Positions 29,216-38,002 are shown, counted from the stretch's first letter. The stretch: DNA of 44,769 nucleotides from S144-45 sp015494035 (GCA_027057345.1 JALUIX010000153.1:1-44769), one strand, 5' to 3'. The notes: generated by a model not told the origin, from the sequence alone. Numbers and translations: made by a program.

Positions 29216-30169
29216 GTGGACATCCTCAAATTTGCCTTGCGAAAACTGATCAACGGCATCCCGTTGATTCTGGGCGTGACCTTTATCAGCTTTTTGCTGA
29301 TGGTCTATTTTGGCCCGGACAAGACCTATGAACTGTTGGGGAAGAACCCCACCGCCGAGGAAATCGCCGAAATTCGCCACGAACTGGGCTATGACCAGCC
29401 CTTTTTCAAACGCTACGCCCATTACCTGAAAGAAATGGTGACACTGGACTTCGGCCATTCCGAGGCCACGGGCGAGAAAGTCTCCAGCATCCTCAAACGC
29501 ACCATGCCCATTTCCCTGCTGGTGATCCTGCCGGGCTTTATTCTCGGCAATGTTATTGCCATCCTGCTGGGGCTGGTTGCGGCGTGGTACCGCGGCACCT
29601 GGGTGGACAAAACCATCATGGTGGGGTCGGTGATCGGCATGAGCATTTCCTTTCTGGTGGTCATTATCGCCTTCCAGATTTTACTCAGCTCCAGCTACGG
29701 GCTGGGCTGGTTTCCGGTGCGCGGCTGGGAGGTACATGACATTCCCTCCTACATTTACTACGTCACCGTCCCTACCCTGGCCACGGTGTTTGTGGCGCTG
29801 GGCTACAACACCCGCTTCTACCGCGCCGTGCTGGTGGAAGAAATGGGCAAGGACCACGTGCGCACCGCCCGTGCCTTCGGTGCACCGCCCCGTTCCATCA
29901 TGCTCAAGGGCGTGCTCAAAAACGCCATGGTGCCCATCATCACCCGTATCATGTTTTCCATTCCACTGGTGGTGGTTTCCGGCTCCTTGCTGATCGAAAG
30001 TTATTTTGGCATCCCCGGCGTGGGCAAGGTCACCTTCGATGCCATCACCGGCGGCGACCAGCCCATCCTCAAGGCCATTGTCGGCCTCACCGCCGTGCTG
30101 TTTGTGCTGGTGCTGATTGCCACAGACATTCTTTACCGGGTGTTTGACCCGAGGGTGGAACTGAAATGA
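29216..30169 (+). CDS. Peptide ABC transporter permease, DppB/OppB type
   Basis: 317 residues, about six membrane helices. The EAA loop that contacts the ATPase is visible in EEMGKDHVRTARAFGAPPRSI, and the family end ESYFGIPGVGKVTFDAI is present. A 65-residue periplasmic loop follows helix 1, as in the DppB/OppB class. GTG 29216 is the start (GGGGAACTGATCT upstream). The stop overlaps the next permease by ATGA. It forms the membrane channel with the following gene. Confidence 0.93.
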   Translation: MDILKFALRKLINGIPLILGVTFISFLLMVYFGPDKTYELLGKNPTAEEIAEIRHELGYDQPFFKRYAHYLKEMVTLDFGHSEATGEKVSSILKRTMPISLLVILPGFILGNVIAILLGLVAAWYRGTWVDKTIMVGSVIGMSISFLVVIIAFQILLSSSYGLGWFPVRGWEVHDIPSYIYYVTVPTLATVFVALGYNTRFYRAVLVEEMGKDHVRTARAFGAPPRSIMLKGVLKNAMVPIITRIMFSIPLVVVSGSLLIESYFGIPGVGKVTFDAITGGDQPILKAIVGLTAVLFVLVLIATDILYRVFDPRVELK

Positions 30170-31056
30170 ACGCAACCGCTGCTCAAGCGCACAACGCCCT
30201 GCCCGAAAAAGGCCAGTCCCTGTGGGATCGCGCCTGGTACAAATTCAAGCGCGACAAAATGGGCATACTCGGCCTGGTGATTGTGGGCTTTTTCCTGATT
30301 CTGGCCGCCGGCGTGTGGCTGGGGCTGTGGGGCATGAACTGGAGTGACACCACCGAAGACCTCTGGCAAGGCCCCAGCTGGGAACACTGGTTTGGCACCA
30401 ACGTCATCGGTCAGGACGTGCTGGCCCGGGTGCTGTACGGCACCAAGGTGGCCTTTGAGGTGGGACTGGTGGTGACCATTCTCTCCACACTGCTGGGGGC
30501 CATACTCGGCGCCCTGGCCGGGTTTTTCAGCGGCACCTGGGTGGATGAACTGATCTTGTGGATCATGGGCGTGCTCGATTCGATTCCCTTCTACCTGTTT
30601 GTGGCCGCAGTGGCTTTTGCCCTCAAGGGCTACCCCTACGCCATGCACATTGCCATGATCTCCACCTTCTGGACCACCACCGCGCGCATCATACGCGGCG
30701 AGGTCATCAAGCTCAAAAGCCAGGAATTTGTTGAAGCCGCGCGCTCCATTGGCGTACGAAAACCGGTCATTATTTTCCGCCATATCCTGCCCAACACCAC
30801 CCACATCCTGCTGGTGCAGGCCACCATCACCTTTGTCGCCGCCATCAAAACCGAGGTCATCCTCAGTTTTCTGGGCCTGGGCGTCAAGGATGGCATCTCC
30901 TGGGGCCTGCTGATTTCCGAATCCACCCAGGACATTCTGGCCGGGCACTTCAACAACTTTATTGCCGCCTCCACCTTCCTGTTTCTGCTGGTCATCGGCT
31001 TCAACATGTTCTCCGACGCCCTGCAGGACGCGCTGGACCCGAAAAAGGTCTCCTGA
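30166..31056 (+). CDS. Peptide ABC transporter permease, DppC/OppC type
   Basis: 296 residues. N-terminal OppC_N segment with the first helix (GILGLVIVGFFLILAAGVWL), HWFGTNVIGQDVLARVLYGTK (the DppC/OppC signature), then the core with EAA loop (LKSQEFVEAARSIGVRKPVII). Six helices expected. The start overlaps the previous permease by 4 bases. No ATPase gene follows in the window; a small lipoprotein starts one base after the stop. Confidence 0.93.
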   Translation: MNATAAQAHNALPEKGQSLWDRAWYKFKRDKMGILGLVIVGFFLILAAGVWLGLWGMNWSDTTEDLWQGPSWEHWFGTNVIGQDVLARVLYGTKVAFEVGLVVTILSTLLGAILGALAGFFSGTWVDELILWIMGVLDSIPFYLFVAAVAFALKGYPYAMHIAMISTFWTTTARIIRGEVIKLKSQEFVEAARSIGVRKPVIIFRHILPNTTHILLVQATITFVAAIKTEVILSFLGLGVKDGISWGLLISESTQDILAGHFNNFIAASTFLFLLVIGFNMFSDALQDALDPKKVS

Positions 31057-31057
31057 C

Positions 31058-31528
31058 ATGAACCGCACTGGCCTCCGCCACACACGCCCAAAACGGCTAG
31101 CCGCCTGGTCAATAACCACCATCACCGCCATGACCGCACTGGCTCTGGCCGGTTGCGGCGCACCGGTGCGGCCAGATCTGCCCACCGTGGTTTCCATCGA
31201 CCAGTGGAACAGCCAGAGTGGCCAGGGATTGCTGCGCATCGAGTACCGCGACAACAAACCGGCCACGCTGGAAAGCTTCCAGTGCGAGCTGCAAGAACCA
31301 TCATCTGACAAATCAATCGGCCACATCAGCGGCCAACCGGCCCTGCCACTGGACCCTTACGGCACCGAACGCGTGGCCTTCTCCCTGCCTTTTCCCGCCC
31401 AGGCCGCCCAGCCTCAACAACTGGATTATCGCCTGATCTGCCAGTTGCAGCTAGACAAAGGCCAGGAAAAAACCCGCTACCGCTCCACCCTCTACCGTAT
31501 CCCGGCAGAAAACGACCTGTATCGCTGA
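31058..31528 (+). CDS. Small lipoprotein of unknown function in the peptide ABC operon
   Basis: 156 residues, N-terminal signal with lipobox LALAGC (Cys about residue 29). The rest is a beta-rich soluble domain (IEYRDNKPATLESFQCELQ, QQLDYRLICQLQL). It is not a recognised family. The ATG lies one base after the permease stop, so it is translated with the transporter; a role in substrate capture or complex assembly is possible but unsupported. Confidence 0.7.
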   Translation: MNRTGLRHTRPKRLAAWSITTITAMTALALAGCGAPVRPDLPTVVSIDQWNSQSGQGLLRIEYRDNKPATLESFQCELQEPSSDKSIGHISGQPALPLDPYGTERVAFSLPFPAQAAQPQQLDYRLICQLQLDKGQEKTRYRSTLYRIPAENDLYR

Positions 31529-31655
31529 CGGCCTGCCCAAGGGAAAAACCCGCACAAGCCCGGCACGCTTTCGCTGGTTGACAGCGACGGATTTAGACAA
31601 TCGGGTGAAGCTGTGGTTAACTGTGACCTACCCGTTCATCGAGGGCAGAAACGCC

Positions 31656-33239
31656 ATGCACAGACAGCCACCCCGATCCACCACAACCGCCATCAACACC
31701 CTGACCATGATGACCCTGTTCCTGTTAACCCTTGGCTGCGGCAAATCGCTGCAGACTCAGCCTGCGCCAGACCCGGACAGCTATCGCGAACTCACCATTG
31801 CCCAAGCGGCCCGACAAATGCAAAGCGGCCGAATCTCCAGTGAACAACTGGTCACCCACTACCTGAACCGCATCGAACAGTTCGACCGCAACGGCCCGGC
31901 ATTGCGCTCAGTGGCCGTGATCAACCCCAACGCCCTCAGTATTGCCAGAGAGCGGGACAGGGAAAGGCAGGCAGGCAAAATTCGCGGCCCGCTACACGGC
32001 ATTCCGGTGCTGCTCAAAGACAACATAGACACCGGCGATGGCATGGCCAATACCGCCGGCTCCCGCGCCCTGGCCGCCAACGTGCCCGACAAGGACGCCT
32101 TTGTGGTTCAACAGCTGCGCGACGCCGGTGCGGTCATTCTGGGTAAAACCAACCTGAGCGAATGGGCCAACTTCCGCTCCACCCGTTCCAGCAGTGGTTG
32201 GAGTGGCCTGTGGGGCCAGGCAAGAAACCCCTACGACCCCCTGCGCAGTCCCTGCGGCTCCAGTTCCGGCTCGGGCATCGCCGTCGCCGCCGACTTTACC
32301 CTGCTGGCCGTGGGCACAGAAACCGATGGCTCCGTCACCTGCCCGGCAGCCGTCAACGGCATCGTCGGCTTCAAACCATCACTGGGCCTGGTTAGCCGCA
32401 GCGGCATCATCCCCATTGCCCACTCGCAGGACACCGCAGGCGCCATGGCGCGCACCGTTAGCGATGCCGTCACGCTGCTGCAAGCCATGATTGGCCACGA
32501 CCCGGCCGATGCCAGCAGCCAGCCACACCGACTCGATCTGACCAACCACCTCAAAAAAGACGGCCTGAAAGGCAAGCGCATCGGGGTGGTTCGTAACCTC
32601 ATGGGCTACCACAGCGATCTGGACGCGGTATTCGAACGCCAGCTCGACACCCTGAGAAAACAGGGGGCCATCATTGTCGATGGCGCCAACATTGAAACAG
32701 TCGGCCAGTGGGAAGGCCCGGAATTCAACGTCCTGCTGATGGAGTTCAAAACAGACCTGGCCAACTACCTGTCCGGCAGCCCGGTTCCCTATAAAACCCT
32801 CGAAGACCTCATGGCCTTTAACCAGCAAGACCCCAGGGAACTGTTCTACTTCGGCCAGGAAATCTTTGAAATGGCTGCGGCAACACAAGGCACACAGGAC
32901 AAAAAATACCCGCAGTCACTGGCGGATGCCAAACGCCTGGCCGGCCAGGAAGGTATAGACGCCACCTTGAAAAAACACCGCCTTGACCTGCTGATCGCCC
33001 CCACCACCGGGCCGGCCTGGTCCATTGACTTGATCAACGGCGATCACTACCTGGGCTCCGCCACCTCACCGGCGGCCGTGGCCGGTTATCCCCACATCAC
33101 CGTGCCCATGGGCACTGTTCATGGCTTGCCGGTGGGCCTGTCCTTTTTTGCCGGCCACCTGTCAGAACCCGTGTTGACAGAGGCCGCCTACGGCTTTGAA
33201 CAAGCCAGCAAAGCCCGACACCCCCCACAACTCAAATAG
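31656..33239 (+). CDS. Lipoprotein amidase, amidase-signature family
   Basis: 527 residues. Lipobox LLTLGC (Cys28) places it in the envelope, unlike the usual cytoplasmic GatA-type enzymes. The catalytic triad of the family is visible: Lys121 in PVLLKDNIDTGDG, cis-Ser in CGSSSGSG (about 202-203) and Ser226 in TETDGSV. It hydrolyses an amide bond, substrate unknown. Lying behind a peptide-type ABC importer, it may release a small amide product for uptake (inference). ATG 31656 is chosen because the signal sequence begins there; the upstream extension is basic and unrelated. A terminator follows at 33331. Confidence 0.9.
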   Translation: MHRQPPRSTTTAINTLTMMTLFLLTLGCGKSLQTQPAPDPDSYRELTIAQAARQMQSGRISSEQLVTHYLNRIEQFDRNGPALRSVAVINPNALSIARERDRERQAGKIRGPLHGIPVLLKDNIDTGDGMANTAGSRALAANVPDKDAFVVQQLRDAGAVILGKTNLSEWANFRSTRSSSGWSGLWGQARNPYDPLRSPCGSSSGSGIAVAADFTLLAVGTETDGSVTCPAAVNGIVGFKPSLGLVSRSGIIPIAHSQDTAGAMARTVSDAVTLLQAMIGHDPADASSQPHRLDLTNHLKKDGLKGKRIGVVRNLMGYHSDLDAVFERQLDTLRKQGAIIVDGANIETVGQWEGPEFNVLLMEFKTDLANYLSGSPVPYKTLEDLMAFNQQDPRELFYFGQEIFEMAAATQGTQDKKYPQSLADAKRLAGQEGIDATLKKHRLDLLIAPTTGPAWSIDLINGDHYLGSATSPAAVAGYPHITVPMGTVHGLPVGLSFFAGHLSEPVLTEAAYGFEQASKARHPPQLK

Positions 33240-33330
33240 CAGGCCTGTCAATCCCCCTTATTACATAAAACCCATACTCTCGGAACGCGATCGCTATCGA
33301 CCAGGTAGTCGGTGGTGTCGTGTAGGCATT

Positions 33331-33360
33331 AAAAAACCCTGCAGCGGACAGGGTTTTTTG
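33331..33360. terminator. Bidirectional terminator between amidase and gpsA
   Basis: AAAAAACCCTG (33331-33341) and CAGGGTTTTTT (33349-33359) form a perfect 11-bp stem with T-runs on both strands, between two convergent genes. Confidence 0.93.
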
Positions 33361-33379
33361 GGGTGAGAGGGTTAGGGGG

Positions 33380-34399
33380 TTAGTCGAATTCGGGCCGGGG
33401 GTCGCGGCGCATGAGTTCGTCCACGGCCTGTTGCGGGGTGAGTTCGCTGTTGATGACTTTGAGCACGTGGCGGGAAATGGGCATGTCCACCTGATACTTG
33501 TCAGCCAGTCGCACCACTTCTTCGGCGGTGCCGATGCCTTCCACCACCTGGCCGATCTCGGCTTTGGCGGCCTCAACGCTTTTGCCCTGCCCCAGGGCCA
33601 GCCCCATGCGCCGGTTGCGGGACAGATCACCGGTGCAGGTGAGCACCAGATCCCCCAGGCCAGACAGGCCCATGAGGGTTTCTGGCTTGACGCCCATGGC
33701 TTTGCCCAGGCGCATCATTTCGGCCATGCCACGGGTGAGGATGGCCGCGCGGGTGTTGTCGCCCAGTTGCATGCCGTCACAAATGCCGGTGGCCAGCGCC
33801 AGCACGTTTTTGACCGCACCACCGAGCTCGGCCCCCATGAGGTCGGGCGAATAATAAACGCGAAAGCGGTCGTTGTTGAGGGCGTAGGCCACCTGGCGGG
33901 CAAATTCCGGGTGGGTGGACGCCACCGTGACCAGGGTGGGTTTGCCGGCGGCCACGTCTTTGGCAAAGGATGGGCCGGTGACCAGCGCGATGGGTTTGTC
34001 CGGCCCCAGGATGTCTTCAGCCACCTGATGCAGAAACCGGCCGGTGCCGGGTTCAAAGCCCTTGCTGGCCCAGGCCACCGGCTTGTCGCCAAGCAGCGGC
34101 TTGATGCGCGTGAGGATGTCGGCAAAGGCGTGGCTGGGGCTGACCACCAGGACGGCTTCGGCCTCGCCCACGGCCTTTTCCAAATCCGGCTCAATGTGCA
34201 GGTTTTCCGGAAATTCGAACCCGGGGAGGTAGAACGGGTTGCTGCGGCTTTTGGCCATTTCGGCCAGTTTTTCCTTGTCCCGGCCCCACAGGGTAACGGG
34301 CGTGCCGGCCCGGGCCATTTGTATGGCCAGGGCGGTGCCCCAGGAGCCGGCGCCCAACACCGCAAATTTTTGCGGGCGTTGTGGGCGGTCAGGCTCCAT
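33380..34399 (-). CDS. gpsA: Glycerol-3-phosphate dehydrogenase [NAD(P)+]
   Basis: 339 residues. It makes sn-glycerol 3-phosphate from dihydroxyacetone phosphate for phospholipid synthesis. N-terminal Rossmann motif VLGAGSWGTALA, LVTGPSFAKDVAAGKPT, GAELGGAVKNVLALATGICDG (catalytic lysine in AVKN) and LSGLGDLVLTCTGDLSRNR are diagnostic. ATG 34399 is 28 bases downstream of secB on the same strand, the order known from many gammaproteobacteria (yibN-grxC-secB-gpsA); longer frames upstream overlap secB. Confidence 0.97.
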   Translation of the reverse strand: MEPDRPQRPQKFAVLGAGSWGTALAIQMARAGTPVTLWGRDKEKLAEMAKSRSNPFYLPGFEFPENLHIEPDLEKAVGEAEAVLVVSPSHAFADILTRIKPLLGDKPVAWASKGFEPGTGRFLHQVAEDILGPDKPIALVTGPSFAKDVAAGKPTLVTVASTHPEFARQVAYALNNDRFRVYYSPDLMGAELGGAVKNVLALATGICDGMQLGDNTRAAILTRGMAEMMRLGKAMGVKPETLMGLSGLGDLVLTCTGDLSRNRRMGLALGQGKSVEAAKAEIGQVVEGIGTAEEVVRLADKYQVDMPISRHVLKVINSELTPQQAVDELMRRDPRPEFD

Positions 34400-34427
34400 G
34401 GCTGGCGGTTGCTGAGTCAAAACCGGC

Positions 34428-34925
34428 TTACTGGGTGGTTTCGCTGCCAGCGTTTTCCTGCGCGCGCTGCATCTGCTCGGCGTAGAGCTGGTCGAAATTG
34501 ACCGGCTGCAGCAACAGAGGCTGGAAGCCACCGTGCATCACCAGATCGGCCACGCACTGGCGGGCAAACGGGAAAAGCACGTTGGGGGCATAGGCGCCCA
34601 AGGTCTGGTGCAGGATTTGTTCCGGGAAATTGACCAGGCTGAAAATGCCGGCCTGTTGCACTTCCACCAGGTAGGCGGTTTTGTCGTTGACGGTGCAGGT
34701 GACTGTAACGGTCAAGACCACGTCGTAGGTGTTTTCGGCGATGGTGGTGACTTTCTGGTTCAGGTTCATCTGGATCTGCGGCTGTCCCTGCTCCTGAAAA
34801 ATCTGCGGGGCATTGGGCGCTTCAAAGGAGGCGTCTTTCAGGTACACCTTTTGCAGGGCCATGACGGGGTTTTTGGCTTCGTTGTTTTCTGTGGCCTGAT
34901 TTTCGGTTGTGTTTTCTTCGCTCAT
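34428..34925 (-). CDS. secB: Protein-export chaperone SecB
   Basis: 165 residues. The core (KVYLKDASFEAPNAPQIFQ ... TYDVVLTVTVTCTVNDKTAYLVEVQQAGIF, LGAYAPNVLFPFARQCVADLV, GGFQPLLLQPVNFDQLYAEQ) is characteristic SecB. It holds preproteins unfolded and passes them to SecA. Ribosome site AGGAAAA lies about 6 bases upstream of ATG 34925. The gene between yibN and secB in E. coli, grxC, is missing here. Confidence 0.97.
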   Translation of the reverse strand: MSEENTTENQATENNEAKNPVMALQKVYLKDASFEAPNAPQIFQEQGQPQIQMNLNQKVTTIAENTYDVVLTVTVTCTVNDKTAYLVEVQQAGIFSLVNFPEQILHQTLGAYAPNVLFPFARQCVADLVMHGGFQPLLLQPVNFDQLYAEQMQRAQENAGSETTQ

Positions 34926-34997
34926 GGTTGTTTTCCTGTTACTTGGGTAAACGGAGGCGACCGGTGGCCACCTGTGGATACGATAAAGGGTTTTGCC

Positions 34998-35019
34998 GGC
35001 CCGGATTTTGTTCCGGGCC
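34998..35019 (-). other. Intergenic hairpin between yibN and secB
   Basis: GGCCCGGA (34998-35005) and TCCGGGCC (35012-35019) form a perfect stem in the 115-bp gap where grxC would be expected. No T-run follows on the minus strand, so it could be a processing or attenuation site rather than a full terminator. Confidence 0.5.
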
Positions 35020-35040
35020 AGCCGAGGTTCTCCGGTTTTT

Positions 35041-35472
35041 TTATTTTTTGCTCAGGGGCAGTTTGTCGCTGACCCAGCCATTAATGCCGCCTTTGAGGTT
35101 GAACACCTTGTCAAAGCCCGCCTGCGTCAACTGGTTGACCCCGGCCAGGGAAGTCACACCCCGCTGGCAGCAGACGATGATGGGTTTATCCTTGTGTTTT
35201 TCCAGTTCCTTCAAGCGCGTTGGCAACTCGGCAATGGGGATGTTTTTGGCATTGACAATGTGGCCCTGCTGGAAGTCAGCCGGATTGCGCACGTCCAGCA
35301 CCATGGCGTCCTGATGATTCACCAACTGGGTCAGCTGCAGCGGGCCCAGGTCACGCTGGGTCATGCGTTTGCGGTTCAGTTCGGTCACGATGATCAGAAA
35401 CAGCACGCCAAAAAAAGCAGCCACCAAGAGGCTGTGATTGCCGGCAAATTCGGCCAACTGGGAAAAATTCAT
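35041..35472 (-). CDS. yibN: Membrane-anchored rhodanese-like protein YibN
   Basis: 143 residues. One N-terminal membrane helix (about 12-30, LLVAAFFGVLFLIIV) and one rhodanese domain with VLDVRNPADFQQGHIVNAKNIP and the active-site loop IIVCCQRGVTS, carrying two adjacent cysteines. E. coli YibN is an inner-membrane rhodanese reported near the Sec/YidC machinery; the sulfurtransfer substrate is unclear. ATG 35472 is set by the helix and by homology; upstream frame is unrelated. secB is the next gene on the strand, and envC is divergent. Confidence 0.93.
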   Translation of the reverse strand: MNFSQLAEFAGNHSLLVAAFFGVLFLIIVTELNRKRMTQRDLGPLQLTQLVNHQDAMVLDVRNPADFQQGHIVNAKNIPIAELPTRLKELEKHKDKPIIVCCQRGVTSLAGVNQLTQAGFDKVFNLKGGINGWVSDKLPLSKK

Positions 35473-35581
35473 GCACGCTCCATAAGGGGTTTTTTGCCCG
35501 CCGGAATATCTGCCTGATGTCAACTGAGTGTCGCCATGGCACCGGCCTGACGCCGCTGGCTGGCGGGGCATCCAAACGCGA

Positions 35582-35599
35582 TATTATACACGCTATAAT
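35582..35599 (+). promoter_or_regulatory. -10 elements just before envC
   Basis: TATTAT (35582-35587) and a perfect TATAAT (35594-35599) precede the ATG at 35606. Use of the second would start the transcript at or beside the ATG itself; the first gives a leader of about 11 bases. No Shine-Dalgarno site is present and no strong -35. Confidence 0.5.
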
Positions 35600-35605
35600 G
35601 CGCCG

Positions 35606-36772
35606 ATGAGATACCCCCTGCGCCTGTGGCCTGTGATTTTCTGCCTGTTGCCCTGGCTGGCTTTTGCCGGCACCAGCGGCGCGTCCGACCCAGATGAAGC
35701 CGCACTGCAAAAACAGCTGGAACGCATTTCGCGTCAGATTTCGCGCCTGCGAAACGAACTGAATACCGCCAGTGCGGAAGAAAAGAAACTGCTGGACGAA
35801 CTGCAGGCGCAAGACCAGCGCATCAATGCCCAGCACCAGCGCATCCGGGCCGTGCAGCGCCGCATCGACGAAAGCCAGAAAAAAATCACCGACGTCAACC
35901 AGCGCATCGAGCAAAAAAACCGGCAGATCCGCAAACAAAAACAGGAATTGGCCACCTTGTTGAAACTGGCCGTATACACCCGGCATGACCTGGGACTGAA
36001 ACGCCTGTTGCTGGCCGATGGCAGCCAGCGCAGCGATGTGGCCGCGCATCAGATTCGCTACCTTCAGCACCGCCTGTTTGAACTGGTGCGGGAAATTGCC
36101 ACGGACATTGCCCAATTGGAAACATTGCAGCAACAACTAAAGGAGCAGCAGGCCCAATGGCAACACGAACAGGAGCAGCTACTCAGCGAGCAGGAGAAGC
36201 TGCAGCAACAACGGCATCAACGCGAATTTGTGTTGCGGGCGCTGCGGGAAAAGATGCGCGCGGATAAAAACCAGATACAGCAACTGGGCAAAAACCGCCA
36301 ACGCCTGAACCGCCTGCTGAAAGAACTCCAGAACCTGCTGGATGACCTGCCCGACAACCTGGGCCAGAACACTCGTTTTGCGCGGCTCAAGGGTCAACTA
36401 CCGGCGCCTATTTCCGGTCGCTTGCTACACCGCTTCGGTTCGGCGCGGGGACGCCAGCGGCAACGCTGGGAAGGGTTGGTGTTCGCCGCTGCAGCCGGCA
36501 CGCCGGTGAAGGCCGTGGCCTATGGCCGGGTGGCTTTTGCGGACTGGTTGCGCGGCTACGGCTTGCTGGTGGTGCTGGACCACGGCGATGGTTACATGAG
36601 CCTGTATGGCCATAACGAGGCGGTGTTGGTGGAACCGGGCGACTGGGTTCAACCCGGTGAGGAAATTGCCCTGGCCGGCAACAGCGGTTCTCTGGAAGAA
36701 CCGGCGGTGTATTTTGAGCTGCGACATGACGCCAAACCAATTAACCCGGCGCGCTGGCTGAAAAAGCGCTAG
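35606..36772 (+). CDS. envC: Murein hydrolase activator EnvC
   Basis: 388 residues. Signal peptide (about 1-22, PVIFCLLPWLAFAG), long coiled coil (about 30-250, rich in Gln, Glu, Arg) and a C-terminal LytM (M23) domain (GLVFAAAAGTPVKAVAYGRVAFADWLRGYG ... SLYGHN ... YFELRHD). As in E. coli EnvC, the zinc-site residues are mostly not conserved, so it acts as activator of septal amidases such as the AmiC encoded at 23025, not as an enzyme. FtsEX would normally control it. ATG 35606 is fixed by the signal peptide. It converges with trhO, with only 14 bases between the stops. Confidence 0.95.
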   Translation: MRYPLRLWPVIFCLLPWLAFAGTSGASDPDEAALQKQLERISRQISRLRNELNTASAEEKKLLDELQAQDQRINAQHQRIRAVQRRIDESQKKITDVNQRIEQKNRQIRKQKQELATLLKLAVYTRHDLGLKRLLLADGSQRSDVAAHQIRYLQHRLFELVREIATDIAQLETLQQQLKEQQAQWQHEQEQLLSEQEKLQQQRHQREFVLRALREKMRADKNQIQQLGKNRQRLNRLLKELQNLLDDLPDNLGQNTRFARLKGQLPAPISGRLLHRFGSARGRQRQRWEGLVFAAAAGTPVKAVAYGRVAFADWLRGYGLLVVLDHGDGYMSLYGHNEAVLVEPGDWVQPGEEIALAGNSGSLEEPAVYFELRHDAKPINPARWLKKR

Positions 36773-36786
36773 CTGCGCCCTTACGC

Positions 36787-37776
36787 TTATTCCCGATTTG
36801 CCTGTTTTTCGGCCTGCTGGCGGCGGGCTTGGTGTTTTTCTGCCTTGTGGCGGCGAGCCGCCGCGCGTGCCGCTTCGCCGATGTGCTCCTCACCGCGCTG
36901 CCGGGCCAGCTCGATTTGCTTCTGGCGTTCGGCAAAACGCTGTTTTTGTTCTTCGCTGAGTGAGTCGTGGCAATGCGGGCAACTGACGCCTTTCTGGTAA
37001 TGCGGGTGCGCCCTGTCGGCTTCGGTGATGGGCAGGCGGCAGGCGTGGCACTGGTCATAATGGCCCGGCTGCAGGTCGTGATCAACGGTGACCCGGTTGT
37101 CAAACACAAAGCACTCGCCCTGCCACAGGGTTTCGTCTTTGGGCACTTCTTCCAGGTACTTGAGGATGCCGCCTTGCAGGTGAAACACGTCTTCAAAACC
37201 CATCTGCTTGAGCAAGGCGGTGGATTTCTCACAGCGAATGCCGCCGGTGCAGAACATGGCCACTTTCTTGTGTTTTTTCGGGTCCAGGTGCTGCTTGACG
37301 TATTCGGGAAACTGACGGAAGGCTTCGGTGTTGGGGTTGATGGCGTTCTTGAAGGTGCCCACCTGATATTCGTAGTCGTTGCGGGTGTCGATGAGCAGCA
37401 CCTCAGGGTCGGAAATCAGTGCGTTCCAGTCTGTGGGCCGGACGTAGGTACCCACAACTTTTTTCGGGTCTATGCCTTCCACACCCAGGGTGACAATTTC
37501 CTTTTTCAGTTTGACCTTGGTGCGGTAGAACGGCATGTCATCGGACAGGGATTCCTTGCTGTCCAGGCCGGCCAGGCGTGGGTCTTTGCGCAGCCAGTCC
37601 AGCACCGCGTCGATGCCTTCACGCGTGCCGGCGATGGTGCCGTTAATGCCTTCAGCAGCCAACAGAATCGTGCCTTTGACACCGTTTTCCTGCATGACTT
37701 GTAACAGCGGTTCACGCAGGCGCTGGAAATCGTCCAGTTCAACAAAATGATACAGAGCGGTGACAACAACAGGCAT
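36787..37776 (-). CDS. trhO: tRNA uridine(34) hydroxylase TrhO (YceA rhodanese family)
   Basis: 329 residues. It hydroxylates U34 in several tRNAs as a step to cmo5U/mo5U. N-terminal acylphosphatase-like domain (ALYHFVELDDFQRLREPLL, GTILLAAEGINGTIAG), then a rhodanese domain with LLIDTRNDYEYQVGTFKNAINP and active-site FCTGGIRCEKS. A C-terminal zinc-type cluster follows (CHACRLPI ... CPHCHDSL), with a long basic tail (AARRHKAEKHQARRQQAEK). GGAG lies 7 bases before ATG 37776. A tRNA-Phe gene lies 75 bases upstream on the same strand and may share the transcript. Confidence 0.95.
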   Translation of the reverse strand: MPVVVTALYHFVELDDFQRLREPLLQVMQENGVKGTILLAAEGINGTIAGTREGIDAVLDWLRKDPRLAGLDSKESLSDDMPFYRTKVKLKKEIVTLGVEGIDPKKVVGTYVRPTDWNALISDPEVLLIDTRNDYEYQVGTFKNAINPNTEAFRQFPEYVKQHLDPKKHKKVAMFCTGGIRCEKSTALLKQMGFEDVFHLQGGILKYLEEVPKDETLWQGECFVFDNRVTVDHDLQPGHYDQCHACRLPITEADRAHPHYQKGVSCPHCHDSLSEEQKQRFAERQKQIELARQRGEEHIGEAARAAARRHKAEKHQARRQQAEKQANRE

Positions 37777-37851
37777 GAGGTTTCTCCAAAAAGGCAACGC
37801 GGGCGCAGGCCAAATATGGGTACTTTAACGGTTCGGGCACTAAGAATGAAG

Positions 37852-37927
37852 TGGTGGCCGGTCGCGGAATCGAACCACGGACACGGGGATTTTCAATCCC
37901 CTGCTCTACCGACTGAGCTAACCGGCC
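37852..37927 (-). tRNA. tRNA-Phe (anticodon GAA)
   Basis: 76 bases including an encoded CCA end. Acceptor stem GGCCGGT/ACCGGCC, D arm GCTC..GAGC, anticodon stem GGGGA/TCCCC around TTGAAAA (anticodon GAA, plus-strand 37892-37894), T arm CGTGG-TTCGATT-CCGCG. All four stems are intact. Confidence 0.98.
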
Positions 37928-37973
37928 ACTGGGTTTGACGGCCTGGAATGGCTTCCAGTCGTCGGGAGGCGGT

Positions 37974-38002
37974 ATTAAACCGTTTTGGCCCCGCAAGGTC
38001 AA
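37974..38002 (-). promoter_or_regulatory. Promoter of the tRNA-Phe gene
   Basis: On the minus strand: TTGACC (38002-37997), 17-base spacer, TTTAAT (37979-37974), followed by a GC-rich stretch (ACCGCCTCCCG) as in stringently controlled stable-RNA promoters. The expected start is about 40 bases before the tRNA. Confidence 0.7.

Noticed and set aside
30133..31326. Long minus-strand frame opposite the DppC-type permease
   Set aside because: The permease has clear membrane and EAA-loop signatures; the opposite frame is a by-product of codon use.
36773..36786. Terminator between convergent envC and trhO
   Set aside because: Only 14 bases separate the stops, and no hairpin is visible there.
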